From NCBI GenBank assembly GCA_902611845.1, contig CACMAX010000001.1, positions 124,001 to 188,000 on the forward strand: 64,000 nucleotides of DNA, given 5' to 3'. Origin of the DNA: an uncultured Pelagibacteraceae bacterium. Lineage in GTDB: Bacteria > Pseudomonadota > Alphaproteobacteria > Pelagibacterales > Pelagibacteraceae. The position numbers were made by a program, and so were the translations under genes. Positions 43,822 through 52,260 of this stretch are shown one piece after another. The stretch's first letter is position 1. Every line of letters starts with the position of its first letter. The notes under the pieces are model-generated. The model was not told the DNA's origin and searched no databases. It worked only from the letters and a program-made list of their open reading frames with translations.

Positions 43822-44676
43822 ATGGCATTACCAAAGTATACAGAAACTAGATATAGAATTTGGCACTACTTTTACATTGCTATATGCACTTTTGTTTTTA
43901 TTTTTTTAATAGCGCCTTTATTTGTAATATTTCCATTATCATTTAATGCTGAAGAGTTTCTTGTTTTTTCAGAGGGGATGAAGAATTTAGACCCAGATGC
44001 TTTTTCTTTAAGATGGTACAAAGATATGGTTTACGGTACAAAAAATCCATGGGGTCTTGCTGCAAAGAATAGTTTTATTATTGCTATATTTGCAACTTTA
44101 GGCTCAGTAATTTTAGGAACGGTTGCTGCATTAGGTTTGAGTAGCAGACACATGCCTTTTAAAGGAATAATAATGGCAACTTTAATTTCACCTATGATAG
44201 TTCCACTTATTATATCTGGTGTTGCAATATTCTTCTTTATGGCAAAGGCAGGTTTAGCGGCAACTCATACAGGAATAGTTTTAGCTCATATAATTTTAGG
44301 AACACCTTTCGTTGTAATAACTGTTACTGCAACATTATCAGGTTTTGATCATAGTGTGACGAGAGCAGCAGCCAGTTTAGGCAGTAATCCAGTAAATACA
44401 TTTATGAAAGTAACCCTTCCGTTAATTTTACCAGGTGTAATATCAGGAGGTTTATTTGCTTTTGTAACTTCTTTTGATGAAGTTGTAGTCGTTTTATTTT
44501 TAGCGGGTCTTGAAAACACAACAATTCCAATTCAAATGTGGACAGGTTTAAGAGAACAATTAAGCCCGACAATTCTAGCAGTTGCTACATGTTTAATCGT
44601 TTTATCAACCTTAATATTGATTAGTGCTGAATTATTAAGAAGAAGATCGGAACGTTTAAGAGGAATTAATAGATAA
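43822..44676 (+). CDS. potC: Polyamine-type ABC permease PotC
   Basis: A 284-residue permease of normal PotC length with six helices. The coupling loop AAASLGSNPVNTFMKVTLPLI is near residues 188-208. It starts one base after the potB stop and ends one base before the stop of the convergent thiolase, without room for a terminator. It forms the channel with PotB and docks PotA. Confidence 0.91.
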   Translation: MALPKYTETRYRIWHYFYIAICTFVFIFLIAPLFVIFPLSFNAEEFLVFSEGMKNLDPDAFSLRWYKDMVYGTKNPWGLAAKNSFIIAIFATLGSVILGTVAALGLSSRHMPFKGIIMATLISPMIVPLIISGVAIFFFMAKAGLAATHTGIVLAHIILGTPFVVITVTATLSGFDHSVTRAAASLGSNPVNTFMKVTLPLILPGVISGGLFAFVTSFDEVVVVLFLAGLENTTIPIQMWTGLREQLSPTILAVATCLIVLSTLILISAELLRRRSERLRGINR

Positions 44677-45801
44677 TTAATTTACCGACTCGATTACTGT
44701 CGCAATACCCATACCTAAACCAATACATTGAGTAGATAAAGCATATTTCTTATTTTCACGTCTGAGCAAATCTGCAGCTTTGCCAGTAATTCTAGCCCCT
44801 GTTGCTCCTAGAGGATGACCGAGTGCTAAGGCTCCACCATCTAAATTAGCTTTCTTTTGATCGATACCAAGATCTTTTAAACATGCTATTGATTGAGATG
44901 CGAAAGCTTCATTAATTTCCACAATATCAATATCATTAATTGATAAATTTGCTCTCTCTAATGCTTTTTTAGTTGCTCCTATAGGTCCAAGCCCCATCAC
45001 ATCAGGCTCACACCCTTTAACTCCAGTAGCAACAATTCTACCTAAAATCTCTAATCCATTTTCTTTTGCATAGCTTTCTTCACATATCAATGTTGCTGCT
45101 GCTCCATCGGTAAGAGGCGAGGATGTTGCTGCTGTAACAGTTCCTTTTTGATCAAATGCAAGTTTTAAACCATCTAAAGTTTCTTGATTGCTTTTTGGAC
45201 GTATGTTTCCATCTTTTGTGCAGCCAGCGATTTCAACTATTTCATTTTTAAATTTACCATTAACTTCAGCTTCATTAGCTTTTTGATGACTTTGAATTGC
45301 AAACTCTTGTTGTTCAGTTCTTGAAATTTTATATCTCTTCGCAACATTTTCAGCAGTTATACCCATTGAAAAATAAACATTTGGATTTTCTTTATCTGTG
45401 TAAGGATAAGGTATTGGTTCAAAGCCAGTTGTAACTCTAGTCATACTTTCAACACCTCCGCATACAAAAACTTTACCTGCGCCCATTGCTATTTTACCGG
45501 CTGCAACATGAATAGCTTCCATAGATGAACCGCACCATCTATCAACGGTCATTCCTGATGTATGTATTTCCATTCCAGATAAAAATGTTGTGAGCTTCCC
45601 AATATTAAAACTCTGCTCTCCAACTTGGAAAGCACAACCAACAACAATATCTTCTATATCAGCAGGATTTACTTTTGTTTTAGATACAAGATTTTTAACT
45701 ACTTCTGCAAACATATTTACAGGCTTAACGTCAATTAATTCACCTTTTCTTGCCATTGTAAAAGGTGATCTTGAATATCCTGCTATAACTGCTCTTTTCA
45801 T
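44677..45801 (-). CDS. Acetyl-CoA acyltransferase (thiolase)
   Basis: A 374-residue thiolase with nucleophile C90 (DRWCGSSMEAIH), H329 (LGHPLGATGARI), C359 (QCIGLGMG) and the NEAFA motif near 290. All catalytic residues are intact. It may cleave 3-ketoacyl-CoA to acetyl-CoA or work as an acetoacetyl-CoA thiolase, which would serve the acetoacetate released from carnitine. It is the last gene of the minus-strand set, with 23 bases between it and the DmdA-like gene, so it may belong to that pathway. Confidence 0.9.
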   Translation of the reverse strand: MKRAVIAGYSRSPFTMARKGELIDVKPVNMFAEVVKNLVSKTKVNPADIEDIVVGCAFQVGEQSFNIGKLTTFLSGMEIHTSGMTVDRWCGSSMEAIHVAAGKIAMGAGKVFVCGGVESMTRVTTGFEPIPYPYTDKENPNVYFSMGITAENVAKRYKISRTEQQEFAIQSHQKANEAEVNGKFKNEIVEIAGCTKDGNIRPKSNQETLDGLKLAFDQKGTVTAATSSPLTDGAAATLICEESYAKENGLEILGRIVATGVKGCEPDVMGLGPIGATKKALERANLSINDIDIVEINEAFASQSIACLKDLGIDQKKANLDGGALALGHPLGATGARITGKAADLLRRENKKYALSTQCIGLGMGIATVIESVN

Positions 45802-45824
45802 ATAAGTCTTATACCCACTAATTT

Positions 45825-46988
45825 TTATTTTGAAAATGGTAAAGAGGACACAATTCCTTTTCTTAATTTGTTATCTGGAGTGTGCACTAAAACTTCTGAC
45901 CCTATTTTACAAAATTCATTTAAAATCATGGATAAACCAATATTTTTTTTGAATTTTGGAGAATAAATCCCTGAGGTAATTTTACCAATTAATTTCTTAT
46001 CTTTTGAATATAGTGGAAAAGGAATTGAACATGGAGGACAATCTACACCATTAAATATTACTCCTTTTAATTTTTGTTTTACACCTTGTTTTTTAATCTT
46101 CTCTAAAGCATTTTTCCCAATGAAATCATGATTGCTTTTGTCACTACAATATTTCTCTAAGTTACATTCAATTGGATTATTTTCTTTCGTAAAATCATTT
46201 CCATATGACATTAATCCTGCTTCTATTCTATCAATTAAATTTGGGCATCCTGGAGCAATGTTAAATTCTTTCCCTGCTTTCCATATTATATCCCAAATTT
46301 TTTCTCCCATCTCATTTTTGTCGAAGTAATCTTCAAAGCATTTAAAATAAATCTCAAATCCATCTTGTTTGCTATATCCTGATCTCGCAATAACTTGTTT
46401 AGTTCCCAAGAAATCAAATATTCTAAAATTAAAAAATTTTAATTTTCTAATATCTTCTCCGAATATTGATGCCATCAAATCTTCAGACTTCGGACCTTGT
46501 ACTGCAAGAGGATATACATCTGGTTCTGTTATGCTTACATTTAGATTTAAACCAACTGCAATACCTTTTGCCCAAAGCAATACATCAGAGTCTGCTATTG
46601 AAATCCAAAACATATCATCATCTAACTTTAACAACACTGGATCATTTATCATTCCGGCATTTTCATCTATCATAGGAATATAAAAACATTTTCCAGTCTC
46701 CATATTTTTCAATGATCTTGGAGTCATTTTTTGTACTAGTAAACTAGCGTCTGGACCTGATATCTGAACTTGTCTTTGACAAGAAACATCCCATAGCTGA
46801 ACATGTTCATTTAAATGCCAATAATCATCCTCAATAGATTTCTGAAATCTTTTTGGTAAGAGCATATGATTTACAACAGTAAAATCAGTTACACCACATT
46901 CTTCAACTTTTTTGGTGTAAGGAGTTCTTCTTATTCTCCTAGACATATTTAGTTTTGTGCTAATTTTGCTTTGTATCAACGAAGCCAT
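45825..46988 (-). CDS. dmdA: DmdA-type aminomethyltransferase-fold demethylase
   Basis: A 387-residue GcvT-fold protein resembling the SAR11 dimethylsulfoniopropionate demethylase. Landmarks are RRTPYTKKVEECGVTDFTVVNHMLLPKRF near residues 20-48 and DYWHLNEHVQLWDVSCQRQVQI near 55-76, SYGNDFT near 260 and NPIECNLEKYC near 270. DmdA moves one methyl from the sulfonium to tetrahydrofolate, leaving methylmercaptopropionate. ATG at 46988 is used; M15 (MSRRIRR) is an equally good start. It is three bases after the transthyretin-like gene. A close relative acting on another methylated compound is possible because the rest of the operon is not the usual DMSP set. Confidence 0.8.
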   Translation of the reverse strand: MASLIQSKISTKLNMSRRIRRTPYTKKVEECGVTDFTVVNHMLLPKRFQKSIEDDYWHLNEHVQLWDVSCQRQVQISGPDASLLVQKMTPRSLKNMETGKCFYIPMIDENAGMINDPVLLKLDDDMFWISIADSDVLLWAKGIAVGLNLNVSITEPDVYPLAVQGPKSEDLMASIFGEDIRKLKFFNFRIFDFLGTKQVIARSGYSKQDGFEIYFKCFEDYFDKNEMGEKIWDIIWKAGKEFNIAPGCPNLIDRIEAGLMSYGNDFTKENNPIECNLEKYCSDKSNHDFIGKNALEKIKKQGVKQKLKGVIFNGVDCPPCSIPFPLYSKDKKLIGKITSGIYSPKFKKNIGLSMILNEFCKIGSEVLVHTPDNKLRKGIVSSLPFSK

Positions 46989-46991
46989 ATA

Positions 46992-47327
46992 TTATTTTGA
47001 CCACCACACTGTATAGCTGTTAGGAGAAATTATTATTGGCAAGTGATAATTTTTTTTATTATCTGTCATATTAAATTTTATGACTATTTCACCCACAATT
47101 TTTTTCTTTTTAAAGTATTTTTTAATATCACAAATCATTTCATAATCGCATTTACAATCTTTTTTGCTAAGATTGAAATGCTGAGTAATCCTACCATTTC
47201 CATCAGTCTTTGTATTCAAAAAAAGTTTTTTTAATTTTGAGGATTGTATTTGATAAATCTTTACTTTGACGTTGCTTGCATGATTTCCATCAGAACCATT
47301 CAATAAATGTGAGCTAAATTTTGCCAT
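46992..47327 (-). CDS. Transthyretin/hydroxyisourate hydrolase-like protein
   Basis: A 111-residue small beta protein of the transthyretin-like family. FSSHLLNGSDGNHASNVKVKIYQI at about residues 4-27 and YHLPIIISPNSYTVWWSK at the end correspond to the first and last HIUase motifs. H7 and the late H of NYHLP are kept; however, the catalytic C-terminal YRGS tetrapeptide is changed to WWSK, and the middle arginine is not clear. Hydrolysis of 5-hydroxyisourate is therefore doubtful. No uricase or other purine-catabolism gene is present. It lies between DmdA and the thiamine-diphosphate enzyme with two- to three-base gaps. Confidence 0.75.
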   Translation of the reverse strand: MAKFSSHLLNGSDGNHASNVKVKIYQIQSSKLKKLFLNTKTDGNGRITQHFNLSKKDCKCDYEMICDIKKYFKKKKIVGEIVIKFNMTDNKKNYHLPIIISPNSYTVWWSK

Positions 47328-47328
47328 T

Positions 47329-49068
47329 CTACTCTATTGACGATTTCTCTCTCTTGCTGGCCACAGCAGCAACAATTGGACTTAATACTGGTTTAGCTTT
47401 TACATTTACACAAGCAGTTTTACCGCTTGCAATAGCTCTTTTTAGTGCTGGACCCAATTCTTCTCTTTTCGTTACTAATTCTCCATGACCACCAAAGCCT
47501 TCAAATATACTGTGGAAAGGTATATCTCTAAAGTCTGTTGCAACTCTTTTTCCGCTTTCAAATAACCTTTCTTGTTGTTGACCAATTGATGCTAAGCCAC
47601 CATTATTGTCAATAACAACAACGATTGGTTTCTTTTCAAAAAATGCAGTTTCTATTGACATGCCTCCAGATAAAAAGGCACCATCTCCACTAATTAAAAT
47701 TACATTCGATTTGGGGTTATTATTTTTTGCAGATAATGCAAATGATACACCAACACCCAGCATACTAAATGTGCCTGGATGTAAAATTCCACCCAATTTT
47801 TTTCCTTGAGCTCCAGCTAAATTTATTGCGATCTCCGACCAGAAATGAGTATTTCCTCCATCAATTATAAGCCAATCTTTCTCATCCATTACGTCTTGAA
47901 CGTCTAACGCTAATTGGAGTGGATGAATTTTTCCACCATTTTTTTTTGCTTTATCTGCTTCAATTTTTAATTCATTTAAAGATTTATCTACCCAATCTTT
48001 CTTTTTATTTTTATTATCTTGAAACCAACTATTTCCTAAATTCCATTTATTATTTTTCTTTAAATTACATAGAGTATCCAAAAATACTCCTGGATCACAT
48101 AAAAGGTTATGATCAGCTGCTCTATTAAACTCAATTTCTTCATGAGAACCGTTAATACAGACTAAAGTTGTTGTTTTTGGAATGAAAGGAGGGTTACCAA
48201 AATTCATTTGATTATCTAATCTTGCACCAATCATTAAAACTAAGTCTGAGTTATGTAATGCAAATTCTGAGGGCGGATATTGGTGAATATCTGCCAAACC
48301 CATATATGCATTTGCTTCTTCTCCTAAAAGCTTTTGATGGTATGGCACATTAAAAACTGGAATATTTAAACTTTCACCTGCATTTTCTAAATTTTTTTCT
48401 GAGTTTGACCACCAAACACCATGACCTCCAATTATGACAGGTTTTTTTGCATTACAAGCTAGCTCAAGTATTTCTGATAGAGCATTTGGATCTGGCCATG
48501 CTTTAGCAACTGGTTTTGTTTTATGTGAAAATGGTCTTTCTTCAAGTCCAACACTTTCCTCAAATGAAGAAAACATTATATCTACAGGTAAACTTAGGTG
48601 AACAGCCCCAGGATATCCATTCGTTGCAATTCTATAAGCTTTATCAACAAATTCTCTAATTCTTGTTCCATCTGTAATACTTGCGCTATATTTTGTAAGA
48701 GGAGCAGCAATAGAAACATCATCAATTTCTTTAAAGCCACCTGAGCCTTGTCTTTTTAAACTACTTGATCCAGTTATATAAATTATCGGTGTTCTTTCTC
48801 CCCATGCTTCCATCATGGATGGTACTGCATTTGCAAAACCTTCTGGCCCAACCAAACATACAGATGGTTTTCTTGTAATTCTTGTGTGTCCATCTGCTAA
48901 GTGTCCAGCTATTTGTTCATGAGGACAATTAACTACATCAATTTGACATTCCATGAAACCTTCAATTGCAGGATTACAAAACCCACCGGATAGAGTAAAA
49001 ACTTTATTAATACCTTTATCTTTTAATGCTCTTGCAATTAATGCCCCACCTCTTATTTTTTTTTCCAT
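47329..49068 (-). CDS. Thiamine diphosphate-dependent enzyme (acetolactate synthase-like family)
   Basis: A 579-residue three-domain ThDP enzyme. The activating E51 is in CPHEQIAGHLADG; the central domain (about 195-330) contains KKPVIIGGHGVWW; the cofactor motif is GDG 461-463 followed by NN at 488-489. The chain is shaped like acetolactate synthase, oxalyl-CoA decarboxylase, benzoylformate decarboxylase or sulfoacetaldehyde acetyltransferase; I cannot choose. No small regulatory subunit accompanies it, which argues against biosynthetic acetolactate synthase. The 2-hydroxyacid oxidase encoded just upstream suggests a 2-oxoacid substrate that would be decarboxylated or ligated. Confidence 0.85.
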   Translation of the reverse strand: MEKKIRGGALIARALKDKGINKVFTLSGGFCNPAIEGFMECQIDVVNCPHEQIAGHLADGHTRITRKPSVCLVGPEGFANAVPSMMEAWGERTPIIYITGSSSLKRQGSGGFKEIDDVSIAAPLTKYSASITDGTRIREFVDKAYRIATNGYPGAVHLSLPVDIMFSSFEESVGLEERPFSHKTKPVAKAWPDPNALSEILELACNAKKPVIIGGHGVWWSNSEKNLENAGESLNIPVFNVPYHQKLLGEEANAYMGLADIHQYPPSEFALHNSDLVLMIGARLDNQMNFGNPPFIPKTTTLVCINGSHEEIEFNRAADHNLLCDPGVFLDTLCNLKKNNKWNLGNSWFQDNKNKKKDWVDKSLNELKIEADKAKKNGGKIHPLQLALDVQDVMDEKDWLIIDGGNTHFWSEIAINLAGAQGKKLGGILHPGTFSMLGVGVSFALSAKNNNPKSNVILISGDGAFLSGGMSIETAFFEKKPIVVVIDNNGGLASIGQQQERLFESGKRVATDFRDIPFHSIFEGFGGHGELVTKREELGPALKRAIASGKTACVNVKAKPVLSPIVAAVASKREKSSIE

Positions 49069-49069
49069 A

Positions 49070-50230
49070 TTAGTAAGTTGTATTCATAAAAAGTTTCTGT
49101 TCAATTATATCAGAAGAAACTTCATTAATATCATTTAATCCAACCAAACCTAGTGTTGTGCTTGTTTCTTCTTTAATTATATCTACAATTCTTCTTAACC
49201 CGCTAGCTCCATCAGCTCCCATTGCATACATTACAGGTCTTCCAATCATTGAAAAATCTGCTCCTAAAGCTAATGATCTTACAATATCACTACCACTTCT
49301 TATTCCACTATCAAATATAATTGGAAAATTATTTCCTACTGCTTCTCTAATAAAAGGTAAAATATTTATTGCTGCTGTGGCACTATCTAATTGTCTACCT
49401 CCATGATTTGAAACTTGTATGGCATCAGCACCCATTTCTTTAATTTTGATTGCATCATCTGATGACATGACACCTTTTACAATTAATTTACCTTTCCATT
49501 TATTTCTTACTCTTTTTAGAGTTTCCCAATCTGTTTTTCCTCTACTTTCTTTTCTTTTAAAAATACCTTTTCCACTTTTTGAAGTTTCGTAATTCATTGG
49601 CTTTGGTATTCCATTAAGCAATGTAGATATTGACCAAACTGGATGTGTTGCAAAATCAAAAAATTGTTTAGGTCCAATTTTAAATGGATATGAAAATCCA
49701 TTTTTATCATCTCTAGTTCTTCTTGATAAAACCGGAACATCAACTGTAAGTATAGCTACCTCATAGCCAGTTTTTTCTGCTCTATCTAGCAATTCCATGA
49801 CAAAGGCTTCATCTTGAAAAATATAAAGTTGAAGCCATGAATGACCTTCTGAAAGCTCATACATTTTTTCTAAGGTTGTTGTAGAAGCCATCGATACACA
49901 GGTTGGTATGTTATTTCGTGCACTCTCTTTTGCTAACATAGAATCTGCACCTGGCCATGAAAGATTTGTCATACCCATTGGGGCAAATCCAAAAGGATAG
50001 TCATATTTAAATCCAAGAATATTTTTTTTTAGTTTTCTTTCCTCTACATTTCTTAGAACTCTTGGCTCAAGACGTATTTGATCTAAAGCAAAACTATTTA
50101 TTTCTGATAATTTTTCATCTCCTGATGCACCATCAATAAAATCATAAACTAGCTTTGGTAATCTTTTCCTCGATAGTTTTTTTGCATCTTCAATGCTAAA
50201 AATTTTGTTACTGGCTTTAATATTGTCCAT
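49070..50230 (-). CDS. FMN-dependent alpha-hydroxyacid oxidase/dehydrogenase (LldD-like)
   Basis: A 386-residue FMN barrel. The active-site H276 and R279 are in VSNHGGRQLD; VYDFIDGASGDE near residues 28-39 and the FDSGIRSGSDIVRSLALGAD phosphate-site segment near 306-325 complete the family pattern. The longer loop near 190-235 (HPVWSISTLLNGIPKP) is like that of LldD and mandelate dehydrogenases, which bind membranes or quinones. It oxidises an L-2-hydroxyacid such as lactate, glycolate or mandelate to the 2-oxoacid. It overlaps the S51 peptidase gene by 14 bases and precedes the ThDP enzyme by one base. Confidence 0.88.
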   Translation of the reverse strand: MDNIKASNKIFSIEDAKKLSRKRLPKLVYDFIDGASGDEKLSEINSFALDQIRLEPRVLRNVEERKLKKNILGFKYDYPFGFAPMGMTNLSWPGADSMLAKESARNNIPTCVSMASTTTLEKMYELSEGHSWLQLYIFQDEAFVMELLDRAEKTGYEVAILTVDVPVLSRRTRDDKNGFSYPFKIGPKQFFDFATHPVWSISTLLNGIPKPMNYETSKSGKGIFKRKESRGKTDWETLKRVRNKWKGKLIVKGVMSSDDAIKIKEMGADAIQVSNHGGRQLDSATAAINILPFIREAVGNNFPIIFDSGIRSGSDIVRSLALGADFSMIGRPVMYAMGADGASGLRRIVDIIKEETSTTLGLVGLNDINEVSSDIIEQKLFMNTTY

Positions 50231-50918
50231 TTAGGTTTTTTATATATGTTTTTAAACTTATCTTATCATTTCTAGTGACATAATAAGCGTCATGATTAAT
50301 TCTTGAAGAATAAACCTCAGAAGGAATTCCGTCAATAAAAAGCACAGCTACACCATCATCAATAGCTATTCCATCTGGCAAATTTCCAACTTTAATTTCT
50401 GAAATAAATTGTTGAAGTCGATTATTATCTGAAGAATGCGGTGTGCAACTTCCCTCTAAAAAATTTATTCCTTTTAATGGACTCAACTTTTTATTGACTG
50501 AATCTGATAATATCCAATCAAACCAACAGACGGCTCCTGCGCTTATTCCACTTAGAATTATTCCTTTTTCATATGCATCTTTAAAGTCTTTGATAAGATT
50601 ATGTCTTTTCCAAATATTAATCATGTCAGAGGTATTACCACCTCCCACATAAATTATATCTTTGTTCAACAGCCATTCATTAAAACCTTCAACACTAGAA
50701 CAGAGATTAAAATGAGATAATTTAAATTTTTGTGATTTAAATCTTTTATAAAAAAGATCGATCTTTTCTTGATTATCATTGCTAGCCGTAGGTAAAAAAC
50801 CGATATTGATTTTTGATTTATTAACTTGATTTATAACAAATTCATCCAAGTCTTCATCTGATGAGTGTGTAAATCCTCCACCACCAATTGCTATTATTAT
50901 TTTTTTATTCCTGACCAC
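50217..50918 (-). CDS. S51-family peptidase (dipeptidase E-like)
   Basis: A 233-residue hydrolase of the peptidase E/cyanophycinase clan. The nucleophile S126 is in SGISAGAVCWFDW (residues 123-135), IGGGGFTHSSDED opens the protein and VGGGNTSDMI is near 91-100. Its usual chemistry is cleaving Asp-X dipeptides. It overlaps the upstream GcvT/DmdA gene by 22 bases and the downstream oxidase gene by 14. The Dpp-type importer opposite would provide peptides or peptide-like amides, so hydrolysis of an imported conjugate is an appealing but unproven role. Confidence 0.85.
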   Translation of the reverse strand: MVRNKKIIIAIGGGGFTHSSDEDLDEFVINQVNKSKINIGFLPTASNDNQEKIDLFYKRFKSQKFKLSHFNLCSSVEGFNEWLLNKDIIYVGGGNTSDMINIWKRHNLIKDFKDAYEKGIILSGISAGAVCWFDWILSDSVNKKLSPLKGINFLEGSCTPHSSDNNRLQQFISEIKVGNLPDGIAIDDGVAVLFIDGIPSEVYSSRINHDAYYVTRNDKISLKTYIKNLNGQY

Positions 50919-52120
50919 GGAGAAGGACCTGTTGGAATATCGATTTTTAAACCTCTTACAATTTCATTTTTAAAGTCATACATTGGTAAGGTGCATATCT
51001 CACCTTTATGAATTTTATTATCATTACAATTAACATCCACTATTAATCCTGGTTTATGTTTTGTAGAATTCATTAAAACTATTCCAACACCACATTTTTG
51101 AAAAGGTGACCAAGTGCTAGATGTAATTTTTCCAATTATTTCATTATTAAATTTTATGTAAGTTCCTTTTAAACCTGTTCCATTCTCTACTCGTATTCCC
51201 CAACATCTTTTTTCTTTATCAGCAATCATCAATGCTGATTTTCCAATAAAATAATTTTTTTTTAAATCGACATATTTACCTAAACCAACATCATATGGAT
51301 TTGTTTCATGATTAAAGTCTTGCCCAGCTGATAATAATCCAGATTCTATTCTTTTACATCTGAAACCAGGGGTGCCTGTGAGTATCATTCCCATTTTTTT
51401 TCCTTCTTCAAGAATATAATCCCCAACTTTTTCAGTATTATTATTTTTTCTAAAATAAATTTCCCAACCAAGTTCATTACTAAATCCTGATCTACTTATG
51501 ATTACTTTTTCATTAAGTATAGTAATTTCTTTCCAATCAAAATATTTCCAATTATCAGGGAAAGTTTCTTTACTTAAAACTTTTAAAAGATCCATAGATT
51601 TTGGTCCCTGAATTTGACTTACCCAAACGTCTGGGTCAGAAATTTTTACATTAAGATTATCAGTGTGAGCTTTATACCATGAAAAAAGATCACCATCAGC
51701 TTGAACAAACCAAAATTTGTTTTCTTCAAGTTTTAGCAAAACTCCATCTGTCAGCATGCCTCCGTCATTGTAACAAGCAAATTGGTATGAGCATCTTCCT
51801 ACTTTTACTTTTGAGATATCTCTTGTGAATATTTTTTGTAAAAGTTTTTCTGCATCTGGACCAGAAATTTCATATGGATGTTCACCAGTATGACGAAAAA
51901 TTACCTCTTGTCTTACTTTCCAATACATTTCATCAGCGGTAGCGTGTGAAAGTACTTCTGGATTTAATCTCCCAGCATAAAAAGAATACTCGGGATCGTA
52001 AGGAAGTTCTTGATATGCTAAAGGATGTATTCCTACAGTTCTTGCAAGTTCAACAACTTTATTATCATTGGATTTTAAAGGTTTTACTGAAAATCTGACT
52101 TTGTTTAATTCGTTCTGCAT
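50897..52120 (-). CDS. GcvT/DmdA-family aminomethyltransferase paralogue
   Basis: A 407-residue GcvT-fold protein, a distant paralogue of the DmdA at 45825. Shared features are an HTGEHPYEISGPDAEKLLQKIFTRDISK stretch from about residue 76, VQADGDLFSWYKAH near 134-147 and SRSGFSNELGWEIYF near 210. The folate-site region SAGQDFNHETNPYDVGLGKYV is near 265-285. Substrate-side residues differ from DmdA, so a different methyl donor, for example dimethylglycine, sarcosine or another sulfonium, is likely. It is the first gene of the minus-strand operon, facing the importer across 140 bases. Confidence 0.82.
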   Translation of the reverse strand: MQNELNKVRFSVKPLKSNDNKVVELARTVGIHPLAYQELPYDPEYSFYAGRLNPEVLSHATADEMYWKVRQEVIFRHTGEHPYEISGPDAEKLLQKIFTRDISKVKVGRCSYQFACYNDGGMLTDGVLLKLEENKFWFVQADGDLFSWYKAHTDNLNVKISDPDVWVSQIQGPKSMDLLKVLSKETFPDNWKYFDWKEITILNEKVIISRSGFSNELGWEIYFRKNNNTEKVGDYILEEGKKMGMILTGTPGFRCKRIESGLLSAGQDFNHETNPYDVGLGKYVDLKKNYFIGKSALMIADKEKRCWGIRVENGTGLKGTYIKFNNEIIGKITSSTWSPFQKCGVGIVLMNSTKHKPGLIVDVNCNDNKIHKGEICTLPMYDFKNEIVRGLKIDIPTGPSPWSGIKK

Positions 52121-52193
52121 TTATAATTTAGAAAAAGTGTATATTAATTAAAATATCTATTCAATTAGTAGATGAATCACTACATTTTGCATG

Positions 52194-52221
52194 TTGTTAT
52201 CTAGTTCTGGAATTGTTATCT
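52194..52221. promoter_or_regulatory. Direct repeat in the divergent promoter region
   Basis: TTGTTATCT occurs twice, at 52194-52202 and 52213-52221, 19 bases start to start (nearly two helical turns), in the 140-base region between the two divergent units. This is a possible activator or repressor site. No regulator gene is nearby. Confidence 0.3.
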
Positions 52222-52260
52222 TTTTAATTATTTAAACAACTAAAGAAAAAGAGGGAACTT

